A stretch of 64,000 nucleotides of DNA from Petrocella atlantisensis (GTDB lineage Bacteria > Bacillota > Clostridia > Lachnospirales > Vallitaleaceae), in NCBI RefSeq assembly GCF_900538275.1, contig NZ_LR130778.1, positions 1,980,001-2,044,000 of the forward strand. Reading direction: 5' to 3'. Of this stretch, positions 39,076 through 47,752 are shown in pieces. The stretch's first letter is position 1, and every line of letters begins with the position of its first letter. A program made the position numbers and the translations under genes. The notes under the pieces were generated by a model, which was given only the letters and a program-made list of their open reading frames with translations, searched no databases and was not told the DNA's origin.

Positions 39076-39156
39076 ATGAAAACTTTAAAGAGCACACCGA
39101 AAAAAGACAACAGAATAATATTTAGACCCTACCTCACTTTTACGAGCATCTCGTGA
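39076..39156 (+). CDS. 26-aa ORF, candidate leader peptide
   Basis: The ATG is preceded by AAGGAGG eight bases upstream, an unusually strong ribosome site. The 26-residue peptide is basic at first (KTLKSTPKKDNR) and ends FRPYLTFTSIS. It is hydrophilic and has no membrane segment. Two promoters precede it, and two terminators and further hairpins follow before the ABC transporter genes, so translation of this peptide could govern readthrough. The existence of a real peptide is supported only by the ribosome site and context. Confidence 0.5.
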   Translation: MKTLKSTPKKDNRIIFRPYLTFTSIS

Positions 39157-39179
39157 TATTGTCATAAGACAATGAACAA

Positions 39180-39218
39180 GATTGCCAAGTTACGACCAAT
39201 AGGTTGTACGATGCAATC
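39180..39218 (+). other. Nested hairpin downstream of the 26-aa ORF
   Basis: GATTGC (39180-39185) pairs with GCAATC (39213-39218). Inside, ACGACC (39192-39197) pairs with GGTTGT (39202-39207, one G-U) around AATA. It lies between the small ORF and the first terminator. Confidence 0.4.
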
Positions 39219-39241
39219 AACAAGATGAATCATAGATAATG

Positions 39242-39270
39242 AGCCATGGGCCTATAACCCATGGCTTTTT
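39242..39270 (+). terminator. Terminator T1 after the small-peptide ORF
   Basis: AGCCATGGG (39242-39250) with CCCATGGCT (39258-39266), loop CCTATAA, then a T run. Nine perfect base pairs. Confidence 0.85.
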
Positions 39271-39337
39271 CATTTTTAAATGAAAAACAAACGCAAGGAA
39301 GCAATAGGTCATCAGTAGACCTATACCCATTAGCGAT

Positions 39338-39377
39338 AAAAAAGCCATGGTATCTAACGAGATACTATGGCTTTTTT
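39338..39377 (+). terminator. Terminator T2, probably bidirectional
   Basis: AAAAAAGCCAT (39338-39348) pairs with ATGGCTTTTTT (39367-39377), with GTATCT/AGATAC inside. A run on each strand lets it act both ways. A smaller hairpin, TAGGTC (39305-39310) with GACCTA (39318-39323), lies just before. Confidence 0.8.
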
Positions 39378-39475
39378 ATATATAAAAAGCAACCCCATGA
39401 ATAAGCAAGCAGTTTTTTTAAGGCATTATAACCGCAAGAAATACATAAGGTTATGAGCCAAGAGGAGGAAGAACC

Positions 39476-39694
39476 ATGAAACATGATATTCAGAGTTATT
39501 GTAAGACAGAAGGCATGAACAGTACCCACTTGATGTATGAAATCGATCAAGCAAACCGAAATGACAGAAAAGAAAAAGTTAGAATCCTACTTATGAAGAT
39601 TTCCAAAGTCTTTGGACACATTTTCAAACAACCAAGTAAAGATTTAACAAAAAGCTTAAGGAGAAAAGAAAATGAAAACTATGAGCGTGTTTAG
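39476..39694 (+). CDS. Small basic protein before an ABC exporter
   Basis: A 72-residue, hydrophilic, lysine-rich protein (start MKHDIQSYCKTEG, middle IDQANRNDRKEKVRILLMKI) with AGGAGG eight bases before the ATG. I do not recognise a family. It lies about 70 bases before the first half-transporter, in the place where B. subtilis has bmrB, a leader peptide gene that controls the bmrCD exporter by attenuation. A short stem AAGTCC-TAA-GGACTT (39730-39744) lies between. It may therefore be a regulator or leader rather than an enzyme. This is inference from layout. Confidence 0.5.
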   Translation: MKHDIQSYCKTEGMNSTHLMYEIDQANRNDRKEKVRILLMKISKVFGHIFKQPSKDLTKSLRRKENENYERV

Positions 39695-39764
39695 AATCTA
39701 AGAACATTTTTAGCAATTAAGTAGCGATTAAGTCCTAAGGACTTGATATAAAGAGGTGAGGCAT

Positions 39765-41483
39765 ATGAAAAGAACAATCAAATATATGATAAAATATTGG
39801 CACTTTTACCTTATAGGTACATTGACGATGGTATTAGCCATAGCACTTGATATGAACAGCCCTATCATCACAGGAAGAATCATTGACGAAGTCATTATAG
39901 GCGGTGAAGTATCCATGTTTCAGACATTGATACTTCTACTCCTAATGATTAGTCTGGGACGTGCTTTCTTTGGCTATTTTAAGGAATTAACCTTTGACAT
40001 TGCCGGTGCGAATATTATCAAAGCACTTAGGAAAGATCTATTTGATCACATACAAAGTCTTTCACAGAACTTTTTTGAAGAAAAAAACACCGGAGAACTT
40101 ATGTCAAGACTCAAAGATGATGGCGATAAAATATGGCATGGAATCTCTTTTGGTATTATGTTGGTCGTTGAGATGCTGATTGTACTTGTGGTAGCTTGCA
40201 TACTGATGTTGAACATAAGTGTCAAACTGTCTTTAATCACTTTTATCGGTTTGCCATTTATTGGCTACTTCGCCTACAAACTAGAGCGAGAGATAGACGG
40301 TGTTTATGAGAAAATCAGTGAAAAAAATGCAGAGCTAAACACAACCGCTCAAGAGAACATAGCAGGTGTTCGTCTGGTAAAAGCGTTTGCCAGAGAAAAA
40401 CATGAAATAAAGAAATTTCTAAGCCAGAATAAAGCCTATTATGATTTGAACATGGATTATGCTAAAAGCATGAGCAGAAGATTCCCGAACATTCAATTTA
40501 TATCAGATATCATACCTATTTTGGTAGTGGTACTTGGAGGTGTTTTTGTCATCGATGAAACACTCACGGTTGGAACCTTGGCAAAATTCATGGGCTATTC
40601 CTACATGATTGTATGGCCAATGCGTATGATTGGTTGGATTAGCAGTATTATGGCTGAAGCATTCAGTGCGATGAAGCAGATTGATAAAGTATTTGATCAA
40701 CAACCAGAGATTACAGACAGTCCGGAGGCCATATCAGTAGAACATTGCTTAGGTACCATTACCTTTGACCATGTTCACCTGTCTTTTAAAGATCAGGAAG
40801 TTTTAAAAGACATCAACTTCACAGTAAAGCCGGGGCAGACCTTGGCCATTATGGGGACAACCGGTTCTGGTAAGACCTCCATCATCAACCTACTGGAGCG
40901 GTTTTATGAACCTAGCAAAGGTCAGGTCAAGTTAGATGGCAGAGACATCAGGGGGCTTACCTTAGAAAGCTTGAGAAGTAAGATTGCAGTTGTGATGCAG
41001 GAAGTATTCTTGTTTTCGGATTCAATACTTAACAACATCCATTTTGGTAGCAAGAAGTTTTTAGCTATGGATAACATTATGGCATCAGCCAGTGCGGCAG
41101 AGGCTCATGACTTTATTAACCGGATGGAAGATAGCTATGACACCGTCATAGGTGAAAGAGGTATCGGTTTGTCCGGTGGTCAAAAGCAAAGAATCAGTAT
41201 AGCAAGAGCTTTTTCAAAAGAAGCTAAGATTCTGGTGATGGATGATGCCACCTCTGCCCTTGACATGGAAACCGAGCATGAGATACAAAAAGAAGTCAAT
41301 AAATTAAAAGGTGTGACGAAGATTATCGTTGCCCACAGAATATCTGCAGTCAAAGAAGCAGATGAGATTATTATTTTAGACCATGGAGAGATTGTAGAAC
41401 GAGGTACCCATGCATCATTACTAAAACAAAAAGGTCGATATTTTAATACCTTCAATGAACAATACGAAGGTTATATGGGATAA
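39765..41483 (+). CDS. ABC exporter half with degenerate catalytic site (BmrC-like)
   Basis: ATG 39765 is chosen, since the in-frame GTG at 39756 is inside the ribosome site AGAGGTGAGG; 572 residues. Six hydrophobic helices form an exporter-type domain (about 1-310), followed by a nucleotide-binding domain. It has Walker A GTTGSGKT, signature LSGGQKQR (canonical) and Walker B ILVMDD-ATSALD, where the catalytic Glu is replaced by Asp. That substitution is typical of the degenerate partner in heterodimeric exporters such as TM287 or BmrC. Its mate follows 16 bases later. Together they probably export drugs or lipids. Confidence 0.9.
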   Translation: MKRTIKYMIKYWHFYLIGTLTMVLAIALDMNSPIITGRIIDEVIIGGEVSMFQTLILLLLMISLGRAFFGYFKELTFDIAGANIIKALRKDLFDHIQSLSQNFFEEKNTGELMSRLKDDGDKIWHGISFGIMLVVEMLIVLVVACILMLNISVKLSLITFIGLPFIGYFAYKLEREIDGVYEKISEKNAELNTTAQENIAGVRLVKAFAREKHEIKKFLSQNKAYYDLNMDYAKSMSRRFPNIQFISDIIPILVVVLGGVFVIDETLTVGTLAKFMGYSYMIVWPMRMIGWISSIMAEAFSAMKQIDKVFDQQPEITDSPEAISVEHCLGTITFDHVHLSFKDQEVLKDINFTVKPGQTLAIMGTTGSGKTSIINLLERFYEPSKGQVKLDGRDIRGLTLESLRSKIAVVMQEVFLFSDSILNNIHFGSKKFLAMDNIMASASAAEAHDFINRMEDSYDTVIGERGIGLSGGQKQRISIARAFSKEAKILVMDDATSALDMETEHEIQKEVNKLKGVTKIIVAHRISAVKEADEIIILDHGEIVERGTHASLLKQKGRYFNTFNEQYEGYMG

Positions 41484-41499
41484 AAGGGGAGGTGACATC

Positions 41500-43278
41500 G
41501 TGGCGCTAGATAGCATAAGGGAAGATGAACATTCAGAAGAAAGTCTTAAACTAGCAACAATTAAACGGTTATTCGGACGATTGGTAGAATACAAAAAAGA
41601 AGTCATCAAGGTATTGATGTTGATGATATTTATTATTGGTGTGAGTGTGGTGAATCCCATATTCATAAAAATAGCCATTGATACATATGTGGTTGCAGGC
41701 GATATAAGAGGTCTGCTCATGTTGGCAGGGATTACAATCGTTATCAATTTTTTGAGTAAGATCGCCATCAAATGGCGAATCGTCATTATGTCAAAAGTGG
41801 CAAATGATGTCCTTATGAAGATACGCCAGGAGCTCTATACACATATTCAGAAACTATCTTTTAATTTCTTTGATAAAAGACCGGCAGGGAAGATTCTGGC
41901 AAGAGTTGTTGGTGATGTTAATTCACTTAAAGATGTATTAATTAATGGTGTTGTAACGTTAATTCCGGATTTTTTACAGATTATGATTACCTTAGTCATC
42001 ATGTTTTTATTAAACGCCAGATTGGCTATTTCAGCTATTATTTTGCTGCCGTTCTTAATAGGTTTGATGTATATCAGTGAGATTAAAGCTCATAAAAAAT
42101 GGCGTATTTTCAGGAAGAAAAACTCAACAATGAATGCCTTCATTCATGAAGATTTCTCAGGCATTAAAGTTGTACAAAGCTATACAGCTCAGAAGAAAAC
42201 CTCAGAAGACTTTGAAGAAATACTTGAGGAACACAAGCAATCCTTTATATCCGCAATTGTCCTCAACGACTTGTTTTGGCCGATTGTGGAAATATCTTGG
42301 GGTGCAGGAACAGCCCTTGTTTTCTATATCGGGGTCTCTCTTAGCAGCGCAGGTACTTTAGAAGTAGGTACTTTAATTGCTTTTACAGCTTATATCACCA
42401 TGTTCTGGAATCCGATTATGAATCTAAGTAATTTTTACAACCAGCTCATTATGAATCTAGCCGGTGCAGAAAGGATCTTTGAGATTATGGATATGGTGCC
42501 GGATGTTATGGATGAAACAGAAGCGGTTATAATGCCACCCATAAAAGGCCATGTAGAATTCGAAGACGTTACTTTTGGTTACGAAGAAGAGACCGTGGTA
42601 CTTAAGAATGTTAGCTTTAAGGTGAAAGCAGGCGAAACCATCGCTATGGTAGGGGCAACCGGAGGCGGAAAGTCCACCATTATTAACTTGATGAGTCGTT
42701 TTTACAATATTCAGGAAGGCAGAATTCTTATTGATCGTCTGGATATTGCTAAGGTGAACATAGAAAGTCTAAGAAGTCAGATGGGTATTATGACGCAAGA
42801 TACTTTTCTATTCTCAGGTTCCATCAAAGAGAACATTCGTTATGGTAAGTTGGATGCAACCGATGAGGAAATAATTGAAGCGGCAAAAAGTGTCAGTGCC
42901 CATTCATTTATCATGGCCTGTGAAAATGGCTACGATACCAAACTGAACGAAAGAGGAACAAAACTATCTGTAGGTCAAAGACAACTGATTGCTTTTGCCA
43001 GAACCATGTTATCAAGGCCTAAGATCTTAATCTTAGATGAAGCAACCTCCAGCATTGATACCCATACTGAAAAATTGGTGCAAAAAGGGATTGAGGCCTT
43101 GTTAGAAGGTCGAACCTCCTTTGTCATTGCGCATAGGTTATCGACTATAAAAAATGCAGATCGTATCTTCGTTGTTGATAACCAAGGGATATTAGAATCG
43201 GGCAGCCATGATCAACTGTTGCAGGAAGAGGGCATTTATTACAATCTTTATATGTCACAATTTAAGGCAGGCGCTTAA
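41500..43278 (+). CDS. ABC exporter half with consensus catalytic Glu (BmrD-like)
   Basis: GTG 41500 is the best start: GGGGAGGTG lies upstream, and a start further upstream would overlap the previous gene; 592 residues. It has six hydrophobic helices, then an ATPase domain with Walker A GATGGGKST, Walker B ILILDE-ATSSID with intact catalytic Glu, and a non-canonical signature LSVGQRQL. The degenerate signature here and degenerate Walker B in the partner mean one of the two composite ATP sites is impaired. This is the pattern of asymmetric heterodimeric exporters. Substrate unknown. Confidence 0.9.
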   Translation: MALDSIREDEHSEESLKLATIKRLFGRLVEYKKEVIKVLMLMIFIIGVSVVNPIFIKIAIDTYVVAGDIRGLLMLAGITIVINFLSKIAIKWRIVIMSKVANDVLMKIRQELYTHIQKLSFNFFDKRPAGKILARVVGDVNSLKDVLINGVVTLIPDFLQIMITLVIMFLLNARLAISAIILLPFLIGLMYISEIKAHKKWRIFRKKNSTMNAFIHEDFSGIKVVQSYTAQKKTSEDFEEILEEHKQSFISAIVLNDLFWPIVEISWGAGTALVFYIGVSLSSAGTLEVGTLIAFTAYITMFWNPIMNLSNFYNQLIMNLAGAERIFEIMDMVPDVMDETEAVIMPPIKGHVEFEDVTFGYEEETVVLKNVSFKVKAGETIAMVGATGGGKSTIINLMSRFYNIQEGRILIDRLDIAKVNIESLRSQMGIMTQDTFLFSGSIKENIRYGKLDATDEEIIEAAKSVSAHSFIMACENGYDTKLNERGTKLSVGQRQLIAFARTMLSRPKILILDEATSSIDTHTEKLVQKGIEALLEGRTSFVIAHRLSTIKNADRIFVVDNQGILESGSHDQLLQEEGIYYNLYMSQFKAGA

Positions 43279-43308
43279 GTGATAATACCACTTTTACAGT
43301 ATCATCCG

Positions 43309-43337
43309 TTTCCAATTCTTAGGTATTATGGTATAGT
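43309..43337 (+). promoter_or_regulatory. Possible promoter before the HAD phosphatase gene
   Basis: TTTCCA (43309-43314), 17-base spacer, TATAGT (43332-43337). Weak -35. An 8-bp inverted repeat ATAATACC (43282-43289) and GGTATTAT (43322-43329) overlaps it. Confidence 0.3.
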
Positions 43338-43366
43338 AAAATCAGATTAAACAAAGGGGACAAAAC

Positions 43367-44014
43367 ATGAAAGACCATATATTTATATCTGATTTTGACG
43401 GAACCATAACGCTCAAAGATTTTTATTGGATCATCATTGACGATTATATTGGTGAGAAAGGTAGAGACCATTATTTAGCATGGAAGAAAAAAGAAAAAAT
43501 TGGCCTAACCTTTCTCAACAAAATATTTACGTGGCATAAATTTACCCAAGCAGACCATGATACAGTCTTGTCCAAAGTGGTCATTGATCCAACATTTAAG
43601 AGGCTGGATACTTGGACACAGGACCATAACATGGACCTTATGGTACTTAGTGCAGGTTTTAGATATTACATTGATTACGCCATGGACCTTGCAGCCTTGT
43701 CTCATATACCCATTATTACCAATGAAGGTAGTTTCATTAACGGTCATTTTAAGATGCAAGCCAATGAAAAGTCTTGGTTCTACCATAAAGTCTATGGTGT
43801 GGATAAAGAGAAAGTGGTCCTTCACTATAAGAAAAAATACAAAAAGGTTTATTTTGCTGGTGATTCTGAGCCGGATTATAAAGCAGCACTTTCAGCAGAT
43901 ATTCGCTTTGCCAAGGGAGAATTATTAGAGCTTCTAAAAGCCGGCGGACATACCTATTATCCTTTTGAAACATTTGCAGATATCATAGATATACTTGAGT
44001 CATTGGAACAATAG
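43367..44014 (+). CDS. HAD-IB family phosphatase (MtnX/SerB-like)
   Basis: A 215-residue HAD hydrolase. Motif I is ISDFDGTIT (nucleophile and acid Asp), motif II VLSAGF, and motif III/IV KKVYFAGDSEPDY with the magnesium-binding aspartates. The small helical cap between motifs I and II fits the subclass IB of phosphoserine phosphatase and MtnX. Substrate is not evident from neighbours: two ABC exporters upstream and a CBS protein downstream. AAGGGGA precedes the ATG. Confidence 0.82.
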   Translation: MKDHIFISDFDGTITLKDFYWIIIDDYIGEKGRDHYLAWKKKEKIGLTFLNKIFTWHKFTQADHDTVLSKVVIDPTFKRLDTWTQDHNMDLMVLSAGFRYYIDYAMDLAALSHIPIITNEGSFINGHFKMQANEKSWFYHKVYGVDKEKVVLHYKKKYKKVYFAGDSEPDYKAALSADIRFAKGELLELLKAGGHTYYPFETFADIIDILESLEQ

Positions 44015-44044
44015 AATCTTAGTGTAAGACGAGGGAGATCAATT

Positions 44045-44755
44045 ATGGATCATTTAACAGAAACCTTTTTAGAACATTTTAACCAACTAGAATCCGCTTT
44101 GAAAGCAAAGCTAAGAAAAAATAACCATGTGCCTTACAGTGTATTGGTTCATGAAGCAAGTCTGAAAGATGTTTTTATTAGGAAGCACAAGTCCATATTG
44201 AACAGTTTAGGTGACCTAAGAAATGTACTGGTACATGGAGAAGGTAATGATATCATTGCTATTCCCTCTGAAGCGGCCGTAAATACCTTGATTGCTATCG
44301 TGGAGAAATACGCCAGTCCCATTCCACTGTATAATATGATTAATCATAAAGTCATAAGAACACAATCCGATAGGAGTTTAGCAGATGCGTTGATTCTAAT
44401 GAGGAAACATGATTATACCAAGATTCCTGTTTACAAGGGACAAACTTACTTGGGATTACTGAGTGGCAATATTGTAGCAAGATGGATGGCTTCCAATATT
44501 GGTGCAGATGGAGAAATCACAGAAAGTTTGAAAAATGTCACTTTAGAAAATTTACTCACCCGATATGAAAAAACCGATACAGTGGTTTTCATACCCAAAG
44601 ACATGGAAATATTTGATTTTATAAAGTTAAGCCGTAAGCAGAAAAGCAAGCTGAGTCTCTACATCATGACCCAAAGTGGCGACCGAAATGAAAAACCACT
44701 GGGCATCATAACAGCCTATGATTACCCAAGATTATTACGTGAACTGGAACTATAA
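44045..44755 (+). CDS. CBS-domain protein
   Basis: A 236-residue soluble protein. The first 100 residues are helical (LTETFLEHFNQLESAL; LGDLRNVLVHGEGN, a stretch seen in nucleotide-associated helical domains). The second half is a CBS pair, read from RSLADALILMRKHDYTKIPVYK to the C-terminal PLGIITAYDYPRLL. CBS pairs bind adenosine nucleotides and usually sense energy state. It starts 30 bases after the phosphatase gene and is followed by rlmH. Partner and ligand unknown. Confidence 0.75.
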   Translation: MDHLTETFLEHFNQLESALKAKLRKNNHVPYSVLVHEASLKDVFIRKHKSILNSLGDLRNVLVHGEGNDIIAIPSEAAVNTLIAIVEKYASPIPLYNMINHKVIRTQSDRSLADALILMRKHDYTKIPVYKGQTYLGLLSGNIVARWMASNIGADGEITESLKNVTLENLLTRYEKTDTVVFIPKDMEIFDFIKLSRKQKSKLSLYIMTQSGDRNEKPLGIITAYDYPRLLRELEL

Positions 44756-44776
44756 AGTCATGGATTGGAGCCCGGT

Positions 44777-45256
44777 ATGAAGATATCTCTTATAAGTGTC
44801 GGTAAAATCAAAGAAAAATATCTAAAAGATGCAATAAGTGAATATACCAAAAGATTATCCGCCTATTGTAGCCTTGTTTTTATAGAAGTAGCCGATGAAA
44901 AAGCACCGGAGACCTTAAGCAACAAAGAAGCCATACAGATCAAAGAGAAAGAAGGGGAGAAAATTCTTTCAAAGATCAAAGAAGGCCAATACGTCTTCGC
45001 TCTTGACCTTAGTGGTAAGCAAAGAACTTCAGAAGCCTTTGCCAAAGAATTAGACCAGCTGCAGATCTATGGTAACAGCGATCTGGTCTTCGTCATTGGT
45101 GGAAGCCTGGGCCTAAGTCAAGAGGTTATAAACAGATCCAATACCCAGATATCCTTCTCCAAGATGACCTTTCCCCATCAATTGATGAAAGTCATCCTAT
45201 TAGAACAGATCTATCGAGGGTATAAGATTATAAGGAATGAGCCTTATCATAAATGA
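44777..45256 (+). CDS. rlmH: 23S rRNA pseudouridine-1915 N3-methyltransferase
   Basis: ATG 44777 is chosen over TTG 44765 because it gives 159 residues, exactly the usual RlmH length, with GGAG upstream. It is a SPOUT methyltransferase. It starts KISLISVGKIKEKYLKDAI and has the trefoil-knot region FVIGGSLGLSQEV and the C-terminus FPHQLMKVILLEQIYRGYKI ending NEPYHK. It modifies helix 69 of the ribosome with SAM. Its last 18 bases (45239-45256) recur at 54960-54977. This terminus is the attachment site of SCC elements in staphylococci (orfX), and an accessory region begins here. Confidence 0.97.
   Translation: MKISLISVGKIKEKYLKDAISEYTKRLSAYCSLVFIEVADEKAPETLSNKEAIQIKEKEGEKILSKIKEGQYVFALDLSGKQRTSEAFAKELDQLQIYGNSDLVFVIGGSLGLSQEVINRSNTQISFSKMTFPHQLMKVILLEQIYRGYKIIRNEPYHK
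45239..45256 (+). repeat. Putative attachment site, left copy (3' end of rlmH)
   Basis: GAGCCTTATCATAAATGA encodes EPYHK-stop of RlmH. It matches GAACCGTATCATAAATGA at 54960-54977 at 16 of 18 positions, with the last 12 identical and the same orientation. Confidence 0.5.
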
Positions 45257-45368
45257 CTGTGATTTTTCTATTATCGATTATTATAGATTGTCAGTATTCT
45301 TACAGTATATAAATGTTCAAAAATACAAAGTTTATAAACGATTGTTTATAAGAATAGGGGGAATACAT

Positions 45369-46967
45369 ATGTCAGGAAAAATTTTAGATGCTTTAGTTGC
45401 TAAAAATGAATTTCCAATTCTATTTATAGGGTCAGGGATATCAAAACGTTATCTTAGAGAATATCCAAGTTGGGAAGAGCTACTTAAAAAAGTTTGGTTA
45501 AACATTAATGCAGGTCTTGATTTTTATGCTCATATGGGAACAATAAGAAATGAATTAGAGGAGTCTGGGATTACATCCGATATTGAATTTAATGTCTATG
45601 TTAAAGTCGCAGAAGAAATAGAACATGACATAAAGGTGAATTTTTTTTCTGAAAAGATGATAATTGATGGGCTTACTCCAGAGATGTCCTATAAAAATAA
45701 TATCTCACCATTTAAATTTTTGTTATCAAAGATATTTTCTCAAAATGTTTTTTACGAAGGTAATGACGAGGAATTAGTTTCATTTCAGGGGATGTTAAAT
45801 AAATCACAAATAATCTTAACAACAAACTATGATTCTTTGATCGAGGAAAAATATAATGAGAAAAGTCATTATAATTTGAAAACATTTATAGGACAAAAAG
45901 GTTTTTTCGAGCAAACTCCAGGATATGCAGAATTGTATAAAGTTCATGGCTGTTGTACGGATAGTTCTTCAATTGTTATTACAGAAAGTGATTATAAGAA
46001 ATTTGATGAGGATTCAATTCTTATTAGCGCAAAGATAATATCTACATTACTTCATTCGCCAATAATTTTTTTAGGCTATTCTTTAACGGATAGAAATATT
46101 AGGAAGGTAATAAGAGATTTTGTAAGTTCTTTGGGCGTGACAGAAAAAGTCACTCTAGAGAAAAGACTAATTGTTATTGAATGGCAAAAAGGAAATAGTA
46201 CATTGATTGAAGAGGTTGTGCATGATAATGATTTGGGATGCAGAATGACTGTAATACGCACTGATAATTACAAATTCATTTATGACAAAATTTCTAAGAT
46301 AAATCAAGGTGTGGCACCATCTGAGATACGAAGATATCATCATGTTATCAAGCAGCTAATAATTGACCGAGGTATTAGCGGGACTCTGGATACTGTGTTA
46401 CTATCGCCGTCTGACCTTGATGATATTGAGGAATTAATTGGAAACAAAAATCTCGTTGTTGCAGTAGGTGATAAAGCGGTCATATTCCAAATGCCAACTA
46501 TACGCCAGTATGTAAAGGAATACTTTGGGGATATAAAAAGCAGACAAAATTCTGAAACTATGATGCGGTATATTTCAACTCAAGGAGCAAAAGCAAGACT
46601 ACCATTTATGAAGTACTTAAGTGATGAAGCCATTGACAATAGTGGATTAACTTCAGATGAAAAAAGAAGACTTAAAATTAGGTTTAAGGAGCAAACAAAA
46701 ATTGGCAATCATTTGGAAACAATATTATCCAGTTATTGTTGTACTTATGATACCCTTGAAAAAATAAAAAAATTGAATCTTAGTAGAGAAAGTGAGATGG
46801 ATTTAGTTTCGTTTAATTATGAATGTATCCCATCAAATGAATTGCTAGCTTATGTGATGGATAAGCTTGAGCTCTATGAAAAAGAAGGATTAACAAAACT
46901 AAGTACTCAATTCAGAAGATTGTCACTTGTTCTGGACTTAAAATTACATAATGAAGAGATTTATTAG
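45369..46967 (+). CDS. Long SIR2-like protein, probable antiphage NADase
   Basis: ATG 45369 with TAGGGGG upstream is preferred over the in-frame start inside rlmH at 45237; 532 residues. The N-terminal half is a SIR2-like Rossmann domain: LFIGSGIS (21-25 is GSGIS), TTNYDSLIEE with N153 and D155, the catalytic His193 in KVHG, and FLGYSLTDRNI. The C-terminal half of about 250 residues is unrecognised. SIR2-like domains with such extra domains act in defence (Thoeris ThsA, DSR, SIR2-HerA) by hydrolysing NAD+ on phage infection. It is the first gene after rlmH and more AT-rich than the genes before it. The trigger domain is unknown. Confidence 0.82.
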   Translation: MSGKILDALVAKNEFPILFIGSGISKRYLREYPSWEELLKKVWLNINAGLDFYAHMGTIRNELEESGITSDIEFNVYVKVAEEIEHDIKVNFFSEKMIIDGLTPEMSYKNNISPFKFLLSKIFSQNVFYEGNDEELVSFQGMLNKSQIILTTNYDSLIEEKYNEKSHYNLKTFIGQKGFFEQTPGYAELYKVHGCCTDSSSIVITESDYKKFDEDSILISAKIISTLLHSPIIFLGYSLTDRNIRKVIRDFVSSLGVTEKVTLEKRLIVIEWQKGNSTLIEEVVHDNDLGCRMTVIRTDNYKFIYDKISKINQGVAPSEIRRYHHVIKQLIIDRGISGTLDTVLLSPSDLDDIEELIGNKNLVVAVGDKAVIFQMPTIRQYVKEYFGDIKSRQNSETMMRYISTQGAKARLPFMKYLSDEAIDNSGLTSDEKRRLKIRFKEQTKIGNHLETILSSYCCTYDTLEKIKKLNLSRESEMDLVSFNYECIPSNELLAYVMDKLELYEKEGLTKLSTQFRRLSLVLDLKLHNEEIY

Positions 46968-47097
46968 ACTTCTAAAAGTGAAGTACATAATTTAAAACAT
47001 ATGACTATCTGCCTATATTTTAATGTGTGATAAATTTAGTTGTTAGACAATTTAAAAAAATGACAGAATCAACTTTTTATTTTATTCGTGAAGTGAT

Positions 47098-47126
47098 TTG
47101 ACATCAATAAAAGTCATAATAATGAT
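47098..47126 (+). promoter_or_regulatory. Possible promoter of the kinase/radical-SAM cluster
   Basis: Consensus TTGACA (47098-47103) followed by AATGAT at 17 bases (or TAATGA at 16). It implies transcription separate from the SIR2 gene. Confidence 0.4.
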
Positions 47127-47145
47127 TTTAAGATAGGGGGATATT

Positions 47146-47733
47146 ATGTTTATCACTTTTGATGGTCCAAATGGAGCTGGAAAATCAACAGTTATTGAAG
47201 AACTAGCTAAGTACTTAGCTTTCAAAGAAAAACAAGTTTATATTACCAAAGAGCCAACAGAGACGGAAATTGGAAAGTATATTCGCGAGTCCGAAGAAAA
47301 ATACGCATCATATACACTTGCTAATTTGGTTGCTGCAGACAGACACAATCATATAAAGAAAGAGATTGTTCCATATATTAATAAGGGGCATATAGTTTTG
47401 TGTGATAGATATATTCCATCTTCGTTGATATTACAAGTTTTAGATGGTCTGAGTATGAGCGAGGTGATGAGCATAAATACTGGTTTTTTGAAGCCGGATT
47501 TATCTGTAATTGTTTATGCAAATGAAAGCACAATTAGTGAAAGGCTATCTGATAGGTCAACTTTAACGAGATTCGAAAGAGATTTTAGTAGTGAAAGAGA
47601 AATTGAGTTATCATTTAAGGCGGGAAAATACCTTGAGGAATTAGGTTACAAAATAGAATATATAGACACTGATGAGTCCCTAGTAAAAAACATAGAAAAG
47701 CTAGGAGATATGATAATGGTAGCGGTTAGTTAA
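47146..47733 (+). CDS. Thymidylate-kinase-like nucleotide kinase
   Basis: A 195-residue P-loop kinase. It has Walker A FDGPNGAGKST at the start, the DR motif in VLCDRYIPSSL and TKEPTETEIGKYIR, all as in dTMP kinases. A lid region with SERLSDRSTLTRFERD completes the fold. AGGGGG precedes the ATG. It lies first in a cluster with a B12-radical-SAM protein and a UDG-like protein, so it is probably not the housekeeping Tmk but a paralogue feeding a modified-nucleotide pathway. The latter is inference; the substrate cannot be told from motifs. Confidence 0.82.
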   Translation: MFITFDGPNGAGKSTVIEELAKYLAFKEKQVYITKEPTETEIGKYIRESEEKYASYTLANLVAADRHNHIKKEIVPYINKGHIVLCDRYIPSSLILQVLDGLSMSEVMSINTGFLKPDLSVIVYANESTISERLSDRSTLTRFERDFSSEREIELSFKAGKYLEELGYKIEYIDTDESLVKNIEKLGDMIMVAVS

Positions 47734-47752
47734 TCAATGGGGAGAGTGTGAA

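Noticed and set aside
41421-41786. 121-codon minus-strand frame over the start of the second ABC half
   Set aside because: Shadow of the exporter gene; no ribosome site and no protein-like pattern.
45237-45368. 44-residue N-terminal extension of the SIR2 protein overlapping rlmH
   Set aside because: The ATG at 45369 has TAGGGGG upstream and begins the protein-like part; the extension overlaps rlmH and shows no family wording.
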